Source: Motacilla alba alba (taxonomy: Eukaryota > Chordata > Aves > Passeriformes > Motacillidae). From it: DNA of 64,000 nucleotides. The notes beneath the pieces were generated by a model. That model was given only the letters and a program-made list of their open reading frames with translations, did not search any database and was not told the origin of the DNA. The stretch covers positions 72,293,801 to 72,357,800 of the forward strand of contig NC_052017.1 in NCBI RefSeq assembly GCF_015832195.1, read 5' to 3'. Position 1 is the stretch's first letter. Every line of letters begins with the position of its first letter. This document shows, in pieces, positions 37,838 through 52,000 of the stretch. The position numbers and the translations under genes are program-made.

Positions 37838-37922
37838 ATATAGAATGGTTTGGGTTGGAAGGATTTTTAAAAAAATCATCTGGTTCCAACTCCCTCTGCC
37901 ATGGGTAGGGACACTGTGGGCA
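37838..37922 (-). mobile_element. CR1 3' end fragment
   Basis: TAGAATGGTTTGGGTTGGAAGG, then ATCATCTGGTTCCAACTCCC and CTGCCATGGGTAGGGACAC, is the reverse complement of the most common avian CR1 3' end. The element reads leftward and is cut off after about 85 bases. Two small changes (an A run in place of the usual ACCTTAAAG) show moderate age. Confidence 0.9.
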
Positions 37923-38249
37923 TGACCATATATTGAAACCATGTTCACATTTTTCATGCATTTGGTTTTCTGCAAGCAGTCCTATGGAAATCCCTTTTCA
38001 TATGCAAGTGAGTACTTCATATGAATTCATCTATTTTTGTTTCTATAACTCAAACTCATTGTTGGTAATGCCTGTTTTGTATCATTCATTCCTGGAAGTG
38101 ATTATGTCAAAAAGTGAGCCTGGAAATCAGTATGTCCACATCCTAACTGAAGACCAGATGTGTGCTACAACTTCACATTTTTGGTTTTGCTTCTCTGGGA
38201 AAACTCCCTATACTATGTGACCAGCCCACACCTCATTACATGATCTTTC

Positions 38250-38267
38250 TTTTTTTTTTTTTTTTTT
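38250..38267 (+). repeat. Poly-T run (18 T)
   Basis: Eighteen uninterrupted T. On the minus strand this is an A run, but there is no AATAAA and no gene-like body beside it. Confidence 0.9.
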
Positions 38268-41200
38268 GCTTTTCATTAAATACCAGGCTACCAGCAGTGC
38301 ACAAACCTGATCTGGAAATGAGAGGAGTTTCTGTCTCTGACTATGACTACAGAAGAAGTAGTAGTATGGACAAGCAGAAGTGGATTTGCAGGACAAATGC
38401 TGGTGATGAGAAACTGATATCCAAATTGTAGCTGTATAATAGAGTGCAAAATCTGACATGCTTGCTATACACTTTTCAAACATTTAGTTTGATTTTGTTA
38501 TTTCAACTTCAAACTAGTTCTAGATGGGTGCCATTAAACCACAATAAATGCTTTCCTCAAATTCCTTCTAGCTTACCCTAAAGTGAACCAAAGCCTAATA
38601 AATTGTTTTAGAATGGGTAAAATTGTCTTTTGGATGTAACAAACTTCTTTATAGACAATAGAGAAGTTTACAAGGTACCTCATACTTAGGCAGCTCAAAG
38701 AAGATAGTGTAAGCCCAAATTCTAGTAACAACTTGCAAGAAACAGCCTGTTGAGCTTTAAGTTCTAACTGCTTTTCAATTATTTTATTCTCAGGATTATA
38801 TGTATTTTAAAAAATACCAAGCAAATACCCAGTCTATGGTTTGTAAACATAGTTTACAATTTCTCATTTTGGGAAGAAATCATATCCTTCTGAACTTTGA
38901 GGAGAATGGATGAAGACAGTCATAATGGTAATGGTAATCATCTGGTGTGCTAGAAATGTTTGAATGTTATGTATTTAGTAAGCAGTTTCACAAGTAACAG
39001 ACTAAACTGATCTTATGAGTGAAGGGCCATTATTAAACATTCACATGAAGTGTTTTGGGGCTTCAGATGAAATGGAAGTTCTGTCAGGTTATATTCAAAG
39101 CCAATAAAAACCAATAACTCTTAAGAAACTGCTAAGAAGTAAGCCTTTGTCAAAGGAGACTTCCTGGGGCTTAATTTTGCACTTATAGTACAGAAGATTC
39201 TGATGCAGTAGTTAATTTCCTATTGAACTGAGTTTCTCATTTCAGATGCCTGTTAATGTCATAGAGGGATCACAATGCTAGATTTCTGTAGGACTCCTCA
39301 AAACAGGTCATTGCACCCATGCTTAAGAATTTAATGATTAATCTTTTTCTCCCCCTTCTGACAAAAACTTTATCAAAACTGATGTGTCAGAATGTTTCAG
39401 CTTCACTGAAACAGCATTTTTTCCTGTCTGATCAGTTCTATTTATCATGCTCATGTCAATGTTAAATTTGCTGTTGAAAAATCTAATTTGGAGTAGCTTG
39501 ATGTTCTCTGAAAAGGCCTGCCCTGAATATGTAACGTAAGAAAACTTTGCTATCTATATCCTTCCCACTAGAAAACAAAACTCTTTTCAGGACTGGGGAA
39601 CTCCCAGCACTACTCATGAGAATATCTACTCATACGTCTAGTGGGAAGCTATAGTCAGATATTCTCCAAAGTTCTGCGAGTTCTACAGCATGCAAATAAC
39701 TTGCAAGAAACAGAAGTCATTTCAAGGGAGCTAGACTGCACCACAAGTGAGGACTAAGAAATATCCTGTATTGGGAACTATCTTTTGGATGCATATGGAA
39801 TTTTCAGGAGGATGCTCATGAGGTTCTTACTGGTGGTGATTGTAGATTACTGTATTTTAGGTGCTTTACGAAGCAATGGCCCTTTCACCTGGCATAAAAA
39901 AATTCAGAGCAAGCACAATAATCCCACGTATGCTTTTTTAATTCTAATTTCTATATGCTGATGATTTTATTAAAGTCAATAATAGAACTCCTAATGTTTT
40001 TAGCATGACTAAGATCTGAGTATTTTACTCTCCTATTAATTTTGCTTGACTATAGAAGCCAGTAAAGGATTCTGCATTTTTAATGTTAGAAGCCGTAAGA
40101 AAACTTGTTTTTCCAATTAGAAAGGACAGAGAGAAAATGTTCACTTTCATAAATTTAACATGATGTTCATCACTTGAAACAACATTTTCACTACCATAAT
40201 CATGGATTTTATACAATTTTATTGTCATGAGTTTGATAATATAAAGGGGAGGAAAGCTATTTTGTTCCTCATGGGTCCCACATGGTCTTGCACTAACACA
40301 CAATACACTTATATGTCTCAGATGAGGATTTGATAATAATTGTGACAGACGGACAATGGCCTGGTAATAAATGACTATTTCATAGCCAAAGTACATAAGG
40401 GAAATTTCTTTCAAATTTAGGAAAAAATATCATGCTAGCCAGATGGTTTAACTTCAAGACAAATGAGTGGACAGGGTCATCAATGAATGAATGCTTTCTA
40501 AGTTAGTTTCCCTGAGAACTTTGTTGTTCAACAATCATCTCTAATGCTGAGATTTAATAATCAGGCTGACTAGCTGTGGGGCATGTTTGTCTGTTCTTTT
40601 TCCTGTGTCTGCCTTCCACTTGCTCCAAAATTGTAGTAAAATAAGGTATGTCTGCATCTTGGTTACAATGTCAATAAAACTTTCTAGCTGATCTAGAATC
40701 ATTGGTTTATGGGCAATGTAGATCTAGTAGTTACTTTTAGCAAACTGTGTGATGCACGAATTTTTTTCCCTCCCTAATCTTACAGAATATATTTTTGGAT
40801 TGCTGTATTAAACCGTTCATCCCTACGGGAAAAGTTTGACTGGAGAAAAAGCCAAAAGTTTTAACTGTGCATTAATCTGTTAGCTTTGGGATATGGTTAC
40901 TTCATGTGAGAGTTCAGATCCTCAGAGCCTTTTGAGTTACTGCTAACAAAAAGTAAATTATTACAGTATCACCTGTACTGCAATGCTATTAAACCTTTTT
41001 GACAAGGCATCTGAGGGATTTCATAGTACTGCTGTGGAGGTCAAGACTCTCTCCTTATGAATAACCATCCTGTAATGGTTAAAGGGAAAGAGCTTCTACT
41101 TCTCTGGAAGAGGCTATAGCAAAACTAACACTGAACACACACGGACCTCATTGTGATTTCAAGTGCATCTACCTTCAGACAACCTTCTCTTTGTTATTCT

Positions 41201-44200
41201 TCTGAGATTTATATGATCTCTGTTCTGACATTGTCCTGAAAGTTAAAAGCACCACAGGTTGTGTGGGGTTAAAAAAACGGTCTTGCAAAATTTCCCCCTC
41301 CCCATCAGAGAGGCAAAACTAGTATAAATATTATTGTTGCCATTTTGGACACAGGCTATGAATACTGGAGCCTGACAAGGTAAAAGCGAGGTGAGACTAA
41401 GCTGAAATGCACTGAACTGTGCAAGTGAGGCACAGTACTGTTATTGCTATAGAGGATGCAGTAATGCAGTAATATCACCACCTAATTATTGGTGTCACAG
41501 GCATCTAAATTTACAGTGTTATAATGACACAGATATATCAGCAATTACCAGTACCATGATGAGACATTCATATTTGAAACTGTTAATTTAATCTCTTGGG
41601 ATCCTGTTTTCCTTGTTCTAGTTCAATTTTTGCCCTTTTAATAGTTGAATCTCCAGCTACATTATTTGCAATTAGCTTGCAAAATCCTGTCTTTCTGACA
41701 ATTAGATTATATCATTTTGGCTGCTTACAATAGGGGACAAGGGATTTATTTACAAGAATCACACACCGCTTCATGAGTATATCACTGCTATATTTTTTGT
41801 TGGAGATACATTTCATTTCTCATCCCTGTATTCAGCAAGATACTTGCACTAAAAGCTAGATACCCTTTTAGGGGCACTGTGCATCCTTTCAATCTTGAAA
41901 CTGCCCCTTTTTTTTCTCTGACATTCCATTTAGTCTGTGCATGAGCTCTGCAAGAAACTTCCCCACAAGCTCCCCAAAAAGCTGTACAAAATTACCCTAC
42001 CATATATAATCAGACATTGCAGGGCTGATCCCAGTATTATTTCTGGGGAACTGTAGCTTAACTTCAGAGAATCTTTTGCTGTATAGCTGGTAGATCAACA
42101 AGAGCAAAACAGCAAAACCATCTTTCTACTGCAAAACACCACCCACCAAAAGCTGAACAAATACGAATATTTTGACATATAAAGTGTTTTTGTGGTTTGT
42201 GTGGGCTTTTTTCTTTCTAATCTATTGTAGGATTTTCCTTTTGTTGCTGAAATTGGATGCACAGATAATTATAGGTCTTGGTAGCTCATTAACAGCTCTG
42301 TCTTTAATTCAAAACATTTAAATAATGAGTAGGTCTAATTTGATTTCCCTGTTGACTGTCAACAATTGCTTTTCTTCCCTCTCTTAATGAATGATTCTGT
42401 TCTTTTTTTGGGGAAGCTAGTTCCTGAGCTTGTCCAAGAGGTAGATCTTTCATGATTGTCATTTTTAGATTTGTCATAAATTGTTATTTCATCATATCCT
42501 TATTCCAAAGTAAAGTTTAGGGAACAGAATTTTTTATCTGAACTTAACATTTCCATTGAGGAGCGTTCCATTTCCATGGATGAGTGTTCCATATGAATAC
42601 TGTGAAATTTCATCCAAAAAGAGATAGGGAGCCTATGAAAACTTTTTAGAAGTGTATCTGAGGTGAAACATAATGTTTAGGTTGCAATTTATAAGAGGTC
42701 AGTACAGAAATTAACAATATTTATTTAAACTGATACTTAAAATGTATTTCTGCAAACACTGTATATTTAAGCTCATTTTTGACTCTCTCAAGACCTCTTT
42801 TTGAAATATGAAGACATCCTTTCATACTTTTTATTGAGGTGAGCAAAAGACGGAGTGACAACTCATCAGCTCTGAATGTTCAGGTGTTTCAGAACGTCAT
42901 GGTACAAGTACATTGAGTTTATCTGTTCTGACTGAGGCTGCCAGAAATACAGACCATGCTCCAGTAAATCTTTCTGACAGAGTTAGAGATCTTATGGTTC
43001 CCCATTGTCTGGCCTGCCTCACTTCTGAAAATTATTACCTTCATCACAGAAAGAGCAAAAGATTGTGCCTGAGCCATCTCAAATGGTCTTTTTAGTGTCT
43101 AAACTTAAGCCACAGGTGTTTGTGAGTTTGAACTGGAAGAGAAGGCTGAGCAGCAGATAGGGTACAATTGCTTCTGCTGCCTTTGCTGTAAGAGCTGCTA
43201 CCAGTGATGTGTGGTCAAGCTACAGCTATAGCAGGGTGTGTTGGCACTTATCTACCACCACCAGAAGAACTCAGTTGTTCTTCCAAGATGTCAAAGCTGT
43301 GGGTAAAGAAAGCATATGCTCTAGGAAGTGCAACTACACATTCCAAACTCATGATGTCAGTGCAGTTTCACTGAACACAGAATTCTTCTGTTGGCTTAAC
43401 TGTATGTGCATTTTCAGGAAGATGATGTAGCTGAGCTGGCAGGACAACTGGGAGTACATATTTCCTCTCCACTAGAAGAAGCTCTGTTGAGAGACCTATC
43501 TTATTGTCTCCAGTGCAGTTATGTGTACTTTCAAGAGGCTGTGGTATATTCTTCTGGCTTTAGGTATCAGAAAAACTAGATCTAGTAACAGTAATGGGAT
43601 TAATATGAAATAAAAAGTTTAAAAAGTAAAGTGTAAAAGTCCGTTTTAAGTGTAAAAGTCTCTCATCTGTTCAACAGAGCCATAGTTTTGAGGATTTTTT
43701 CCTGTAGGTGAAATGACTCATTTAAGCCGCCCAATAATGATCTTTATCATGACAGTATCTGTTTCTCTATCTATTTCTCAGTGTCCTGTCCATATGAGTT
43801 AACAGGCTGAGATCTAAATTATCTTCTCTCCAAGAAGAAAGACTAGAGTGAGAAGCAATGTAAATGTGGGGAATAAAGGAGTGCACAGAGCCTCAAGATG
43901 GGATATGGAGAAATGCAAGATAAAGATACCTGAAAATAAGGGCCAAAATTTCATGATTCAGTGTTTTGTAACATCAATGTAAGAAGAATTCCAAAGACTT
44001 TACAACACCCAACCAACCAACAAAAAAAAAATAAAAATCCTTAACACAAGGGTGGGAAAAGGATTTCAGAAAAATACTTGCTTGTAAGTGAATAAAAGGG
44101 AAAGTAAGAGAACAAATTTCATTTATGAACCATCTTTGGATTTTTTTAGACCTGGAGACAGGTTTTAAAAAGTCAGCAAAAGTTCCACACAAATTTTGCT

Positions 44201-44463
44201 TAATGAAATACTAGAAATAGGTTTTCCAATTTTCTACCATTGCCAAACAGAACTTTAATTGATAGGTCTTCCAGTCTTCACTGGTTCATGCAGAAGAAAT
44301 GCAGTGATAGTTGTGTGCCTATTATACCTGCTGCCTTTCAAGGGTTATGCCGAGGCTGTGAAACCTGGAGTGGTCCCCAGCAGAGCTGCCAATTTTGTGA
44401 TCATCAGGCCCACCTGCAGCATATATGAGACTGGACAAGAGAGGCCTGTGTGAGTTTGAGATA

Positions 44464-44479
44464 GAATCATAGAATCATT
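44464..44479 (-). repeat. CR1-tail-like ATCATAGAATCAT word
   Basis: TAGAATCATAGAATCATTT is the reverse complement of two units of the CR1 terminal repeat. The sequence to its right does not continue as CR1, so this is either a cut-off scrap or chance. I give it low weight. Confidence 0.3.
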
Positions 44480-47400
44480 TATATGCTTTCATCTGCTCTT
44501 TCCCTGTGGTTCTTTATCAACTGCATTGCAGTTGAATTTGGTATACCACTTTAACTACCATGGCTAATACAAGTGAAATATATCTCACAGTCTCATATTC
44601 CTTAAAGTAGTTTGCTGTATTACCACAGAGTACTTTATCTTTTTACACAATTACAGGAAACTTTGGAGGGTGTTTAAATATATGCTCAAGCACTCCCCTC
44701 AGAGACAGTAGAAGCTTTTGTTTACATTTCTCAATTCTTAGTTCTTTTGATGGAGGAAAGGGTTATTTTTCAGTAACAGCTACTGTAAACCCTTTTGAGA
44801 CATCAATGCTTTAATAAGCAAGGGTTCTAATAGGATCTCATGAATAAAGCATTTGCACTCTTTCCCATAACATGCTGTACAAGTACATCTACTGCAGCTT
44901 TTGCAGAATTCCCTTCTTATAGGTTAGATAAGCAAAATCATTCCAAATGTTACAGGCACAATAAATTTCACAGCACTATTTCTTTGAAAAATTATTCAGT
45001 CTAAATTCTTTTTTACATTTCATTAGCTTTATTAACACCTGAAGATGCAGTGATACTATTTTGACCAATAGGACTGGGTAGATACAAATTGATGCTGAAT
45101 TGTTTCCAAATGTTCAGTGCTCAAGCTAAAAAGGCAGTTAGTAAGAGCAAAATACACAGACAATGGAAATGGTCAAGGTACTTTTATTGTTCATACAGTT
45201 TAGTGTAAGCCTTTTTCTGAAAATTCTATATGCAAACACTGACTCAGACTCATTTAGGTTTGCCTGGTTTGTACTTTGAGTTCTAAATTCTTATAGAAGA
45301 TCCTGGAGAAAATAATTATCTCTTACACTTACTTCTGTGTGTAAGATCAAATGAAAGTCAAAAAGGAGGACCTGTGTTCAATAGCATCTTCTGCTTCACT
45401 AAGGTGAGCAGCTCTTTTACATGAAAAGTAAGAGTAAATAGTGTTGCCCAGGTAATCTGACTTCTGTGCACAAAGCGCACCGCCTATGAGTTTTAAATGA
45501 GCAAGATTTTCCCAGGTGGGAAAAAAAGGGACATAGAGATATAGAAAGACAAGGCTACTGTCAGAATCTAGCATCCCATCTAAGGAAAAGGAAAACTTGG
45601 AGAAGGATGGTTTATGCTTTCTAAAGGTAGAAAAAGAGGGAGAGAAACAATTTTTTCTTAAAAAAGGTAAGAATTATTTTTTCTCTGTGAAGACTAGCAG
45701 ATAAATGCTTTTCTGATATTAGACTGAGCTTTATAAATCTTATCTTTTCATGTTTTTCTTCATTTAAGGATTACTGTAAGGCTAAAAATTAACATTTTTC
45801 ATTAGGAAAAAAAAAACCAAAGAAATAATTACTACTTTTGATCTCTTTGAGTTCTTTTATAGGCATGAAAACACTAGTAAGAAAATGTTTGTCCTCCTAC
45901 AAGTGGTACAGGAATGAGTTTATAGTCACACAGTACTTGTAATTTTATAGTAAATTTTTACTATTTTTTCATATTGGAGACACAATGGAACTGCTAAAAG
46001 AAAAGGGGGGGTGAAAACAGGACAAGACAGGAGAGAGAACCTGTTTGAGATGTGGTTAACCTGTCTTAGGTTTAAGAGGTGTGGAGAGTTTTAAATGCTG
46101 AGACCCTTAAAATTGAGGGGACCTATAAATATTTATGCAACTGAAACTCTTACAAAGATGATTTTCTATATCTGATGAGGTCCAAAATTATCAAAATGAG
46201 AAAGGACCTTCAGAGGCCTGCCTGCTAAGAAATAAATGTAGTCTGGTAAATTAATATATTGCGATTTCATCTTAAAATCATGCTTATTCTTCCCTTTCAG
46301 AAGACACTGTTTTCTGCTCTGAGTGAGGTATTGGAGTTTTCTGCCTGTTATTTTTTTTTCCTGTCTCAATCAGACCAGTTGCCCTATGTATATAAGTAAG
46401 AAAGTATCAGTAAGACTAAATACAAGTCACTGAAAGGGAGCCTCACCTCCCCTTGTTTCTTTATTTTTTTCTTTATTTTTTTCTCATATTTTTAAAAATT
46501 TTAAATTTCCTTTCTTTGTTCATTTTATAATCTCATCTGTGATGCAGACATCAGAAGATTTTGGCAAACTTGCTAAGCCTTACTTTGTACATCTCATTTG
46601 TTATAGTCCACCTATTCAAGATATTTGACATTCACTACTACCTCTCTATTGTATCTGTACCTATCAAGACAGGAGCAGGAATCTTGGCAGCCATGAAAGT
46701 AAATTAAAATGGGGATGTGGTGATGAAGGAGGGAATGGTTGGTATGTGATGCAGCAGGTTTCAATAGGTCTATTTGTTGACATGCAAATACCATACAGAG
46801 GCCATGACCTTTCCCTGATTTAATGAAGAGTAAAAATGCTACTTTCCTATTAGGTACATGCATTGTGATTAAACATTTCAAACTTGACCTAAGGATTTAG
46901 TCACACAACATTCATTAATTTCAATAGGAATTAAGTCCCATAAGTTCATCCTATCCCTCTGGGGTTCAGTTTTGTCTTTGGCTAAATCCATAGAGTGTCA
47001 CTGTCAAGTTCCTAGTGTTGTCAAGAGGAGACAAGGCCATCCTCATCTTGAACAACAAGAGGCCAAATTTTCATTTAAAGACTGACCGTGACTGTCAAGG
47101 GTCCTTAGCTGCTGGTGAACTGGTAGTGTACCATGCAACATCTTTACTGACATAGGTAAATTTTCTTAATTGAAAACAGAGATCCTAGTTAAGGTATTTA
47201 TGTGTAGTTGCTGTTTAGGACAAAATAATATTTATTAACATACTCTGTGCTTTCTTTTCTGATACCAAGTGGAGGGATCATTTTCTAAAAAAAAAAAAAA
47301 ACCAAAAAACTACAAACCTATCTACATCATCACTGCAATGATGTTGCTGTGACTAGGATTTAATTTGAATGCTTTCTAGAGACCTTGCAGAACTTCCTTT

Positions 47401-49769
47401 ATCTGAAATGCTTACTTTTTCCTAGATTCTTAAGGAAAACAACATATAAAAAGATATCGTCAAGAAAGAAAGTCCTGATTTGAATTCAATTAAATGTCAG
47501 CTTATCATATATTATGTAGCACTGTGGGAGGACTGCTTTGTTGTGTAATTAGAATGGATCGTTGTTAAGAAGCAGTATTTACAGAGATATTGAAATATTA
47601 GCTGGGATTTAAACATGTTTATAAAGCGGTCTCTTGATACCTTCTCCAAGTTATTTCCTCCAGCAACTGTATTAATTCCAACAAATTTAATTCAGAGTGC
47701 TAGAATCAGTATTTTCTCAGAAAGATGGATCATCCTGGCCTAAATATTAATGCACTTACTTGCTCTGGTTTTAAAATAGAGTATTCATCTGGCATTTTGT
47801 CTTTAACATCAGTAACAAAACAACAGCTTTTCAAACCTTTGAAATATTGGAAACTGATGAGAATGTCTGGAGTCACCCAAAGGGTGGCCCCAAAATCTAT
47901 TTATATCTAAGACATGTCTAACTAGAAAGAGATATTGAACAAACTCCTATGTCTGCCACATAAAAACACACTTATATGCTTAAGATCTGAGAGCAAATGC
48001 AGATACTGATTTAAGTCTTGGTGAAAGTAAATGTGTCAGGGTTTTGGTTGCGTAGAAGAATACAGTGAGGTCCTAGGTGGAGATTCCTCCTATTACAGCA
48101 TTTAAAAAAAATATAAATAGTTAATCAGTGTCACCAGAAAGGATAATTGTATCTAATTTATATGGATGGGAAACATAGGCCTTACAATCTCTAAATAAAG
48201 ATGTCTAGAAAACCCAGGAAATTTGTTCCACTAGACTTTCTGCTGGCAAGCCACCATTATCTCTGTTTTCACAGGCTATATTCTGAGATCATATCCATAC
48301 CTTAACATTTGACTCAGCTTGTTCTTGCAGAAGAAAATTCCTTCACTTAAGTGTGAACATGACCACATTAGCTTTGCAGAAAATAGTTCTTGCAATATTT
48401 TTTCTGGCACTGAATATTGAATGGGATACTCAGTGCAACTCTGGAAATGCTACAATGCTTGAGACCATGCTACTCTTAGACATTACCAAAGGAATTAGGA
48501 AGTAAGTGTAATCAATTTTCAGCTTCTTAAATAAATGCCCTACTTCATCAGAAATGACATGTAAGCTTTGTACCTTGATTTCTGCTATGTTGCTGAGAGA
48601 TATTGTAAAAATGTGTCAGGAAAGAAAAGTCCTTGAATTTCTTCTGCTTCAGTTGCAAGTCTATTAATAGAATGGGCAGAGAATTGTAATGCTTCATTGC
48701 TTTTGGCTGATGGAGGGGAATACAAGGACCTTCCTACTTTCAAAGTGGCTTTGAAATAGTATTGCCAGCAACAAGACATCAGAGGAGTTCAGCACTGTAA
48801 AGTAAAATTATACTAAAAAAATAGAAAATTGCAATTTTCTCTTATTTTACTTCAACAGCAGGAAACTCAGATAACTGTCTCTGTCATTTCCCTCATCATC
48901 ATCTGCAGCTCGAAGTGAATGGGGTCATGAAATATATTAATACACATAAAATTTGATAGTAAAAGCTTTCTGGTAATCATTCGATTAAAGTGGCAATTGC
49001 ATGACCCTCTTGAATAATCATAATCAGTTACTAGCCTAGTCACTAGTTATAAACAGTTGGTGGTTACACAAATGGTTACACAAGTCCTCAAAAATTTCAT
49101 AGCGGCTGAATTCCCCCAGTCTATCTGAAATGTTCGGCCTGACCTTGAGTGAGATACTATACAATGCCATTCCTTTGGGCTGATAAGATCCTGTGGTTTT
49201 CTTTTAAGCTAAATGAGAAAGTCTTGACCATAACAATTTGCACCATTGTGTCCATTATCTTCTGCCCTGCAGGTGATTTGCTGCATGTTTTATTACAGAG
49301 CAGTTGAGAGGGTATTGTCCTGCAGACAGCAATGTCAACACTTACCCATATGCAGGTACAATCATACTATCTAAATTATACAGCAGATAGTATTTTGGTA
49401 GAATGTACATGCTTTGATATCAAAAAATTACAGTGAAAAGGAGCTAGAAAGATTTTATTGATGAAGCAAAGCACAGAAATGCATACAGTCATTTATAGTT
49501 GCCTTCATAGATCTTTGACCCTAAAAGAAGAAAGCAGCTATGTATAACCAGTCACTTACCTAAAATACACTGGCATGTGCTGGCAGTCTAAAATGTTCAT
49601 GCAAGCAGCCTGTACATTTAAAATGATTGCAACTGTACAGAGTTCCTCAGAGCAGAACTAAACAGCATTTCAACTGGCATACCTATTTTTTTCTTTTGAC
49701 AGATACTAAGTATCTCAGTATTCACTGATGAACTGTTTCCCTGGGAAAAACCCTGTATGTGACTCGCCT

Positions 49770-49915
49770 TCTGTAGCTGCCCTTGACTTAACTCTCGTCA
49801 CCTGTGCCGCAGCGGCAGGGCGAGGGCGGGCATGGCGGGGAATGGCCACGAGTTCGTCTCCTCAGCAGCCAGCAGGGGAAGCTGCTGCATCGGTTTTCAG
49901 CGCGACTCACGAATA
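49770..49915. other. Small isolated CpG islet
   Basis: About 145 bases are GC-rich with around ten CpGs (for example GCCGCAGCGGC, GGGCGAGGGCGGGC and CAGCGCGACTCACG) while the flanks are AT-rich and nearly free of CpG. GGGCGGG-type words are potential Sp1-family sites. A 62-codon frame crosses it (49728-49916) and has no recognisable similarity. It may be a small unmethylated regulatory element, a distant first exon, or a scrap of a GC-rich repeat. Confidence 0.45.
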
Positions 49916-52000
49916 GAATTCCTGGTTATTTTTATATGCACGGATGAAAAGGTAGGGTTATCTTAAAATGAGAGACAGAATATGTATGTTTGCAGGAAGA
50001 ATTTTTTGCCAAACTATGCCTGGGATGACTATTCTAGTCAAAAGTGAGAAGGCAGGGAATGAGTGGTGCACGATAGAAGAAATAGGGGCTATTTAGTGTC
50101 TAAATTTAATATGTGCTATATCTTTGCTTAGGCTACTAAATACAAGACACTTCAAAAGCTGTTAATAGAGATACAGTTATTTATGCAAATTTTAGATGAC
50201 TGTAGTCCTTGCTCCTTGTGTATAAGAAAAATATTTCTGAAGAACAGATGCTGAACTGAAACATGCCTGGTTTCTGTATTCAGGCTCATCCTGGCAAGTG
50301 TCAGAAAGTTATTTGGGCTTCATTCAAAATATTTCCTTATGCACATGTTTATGAGCTTCACAGAATTTGACTTTTAATCTAGCTGACGTTCAGTTGTTCA
50401 CGTTTAAACAACAAGGCAATACCTTGCCCTTCCCTTCTATTTCCTCATACTAAAAAGAGGTATGTTTTGGTGGCCAAAAAGATATAGTCCTCCAACTGCT
50501 CTGAAATAAAAACAAAGTCTTAGCACATACTTTTGCTTCATCCTTAAAACATTACAGGACCTCGTGAGACTTCCAAGCTACAAGGATAAACACCATTAAC
50601 TTTATTATTAAAGAGAGCTAGAGACACATAACTTTTTGTGCCAAATTTTTCAGCTGAATTTGAGCTAACTGTATATAGGATCCTAAATCCAGTACTTTAC
50701 CAGTACATATTTCCTTCTCATTTTCTGCCAGGACAGGATTTTTCTGAGTGTTATCACTCTGATAAACTGGCAGTATTCCCTTCATGCCTTATTAATAATT
50801 GATATGTCAGACAGAGTGATAGAAAAGATCTTTCAATCAGGCATGTACACAAACTCTGCAATGAGAAAGGCTGTTGTCAATTCTAGTAAGAACTTTGCCT
50901 TGAGGTTATATTAATGACCCATATAAAAATTTTATTTGTAAAACCTAATACTCTTGGTTTTGTCCAAACTATTTACATAGTGCCAATTCTAATTTAATTC
51001 TAATTCAAATCTTTCTATTGTCATAGAAGTCCCTCAGTAGGAACCGACAGGATTGCTAGACATCTGAATGGAAAATATTATTTCATTTGTAGGAAATTTA
51101 TTTGTTAATGACTCTTTCCTGTCTTTAATTTCAAGAATTGGATTTTCTTCTTGAAGATAAAGTTTCCAGTTGAAGTTTGTTTTGAAGATGCCTATATATG
51201 TTTAGTGGGGATTTTCTTGTGGTTCTGTACAAACTAATGTGTTTGTGTAGCAAATAGCAAAATACTGTTTATTCAGAGGTTATGATGCTCATCACCATAA
51301 AAGACACATGTCCACAATATTAATAAATTCAGTTCTACCTTGGCAACAGCTAAGGGAATGGCCATAATTTATATCTTAAACTGACAGAATCAAATGGTAA
51401 CTTAGAAGTGGTAATGGAATATTCCACCCCATTTTTAATTATTTTCACTCATATTTTTTTAGAATAAAGATTATTTGTATTATTCTTTTATCTTCAAGCA
51501 GATTAAACATTACTTTAGAAAGTGATCCAGTATTTGTTTTGGATCTAATAAAGGCGTCATACTTAGGTTTCCAGAGGAATCAGAAGCACTGCTGTAGAAA
51601 GCTTAAACCTTTAATTTGTCTGCTGGGGAAAGCTTTACCAAAAAGGCTGAAAAACAAGCCAGCACACGTTCATCTGGTACAGCTTGGGAGAGTCTACTTG
51701 GCACAATTTATTGCATCTGTTATCTTCTAAGCTATTTGCTCTTGTTCAGACAGCTAATTGAATGGTGGAAGTAGAGAAATATTAGAAGCAGGGTTTTGGC
51801 AGGGATTTTTCCCCAGGAAGATATCAATGCCATCATTGGGACACTGAATTATGCAGTTGACTCTTATGTCCAGGCTGCAGAATAAAAAGCAACTTTAGGG
51901 GAACCATGGTTGTGGGGAAAATATCTTCATGCTAACTAAGAGATTTAGCCTCTTTAGTTTAATACAGAGAAATGACCAAGATCTATGTCTCGATTACAGC
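49916..52000. other. AT-rich non-coding DNA, no gene seen
   Basis: Only short frames without protein character and no recognisable repeat up to the LTR at 52001. Confidence 0.65.

Larger units (their letters stand above)
37923..49769. other. Long AT-rich non-coding stretch, no gene seen
   Basis: Almost 12 kb without a convincing gene or sizeable repeat. The longest frame (129 codons, minus, about 40.0-40.4 kb) has ordinary AT-rich composition and no recognised domain. Short T and A runs occur at 38250-38267 and 47287-47300. A CR1-tail-like word lies at 44464-44479. Very old repeats may be hidden. Confidence 0.65.
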
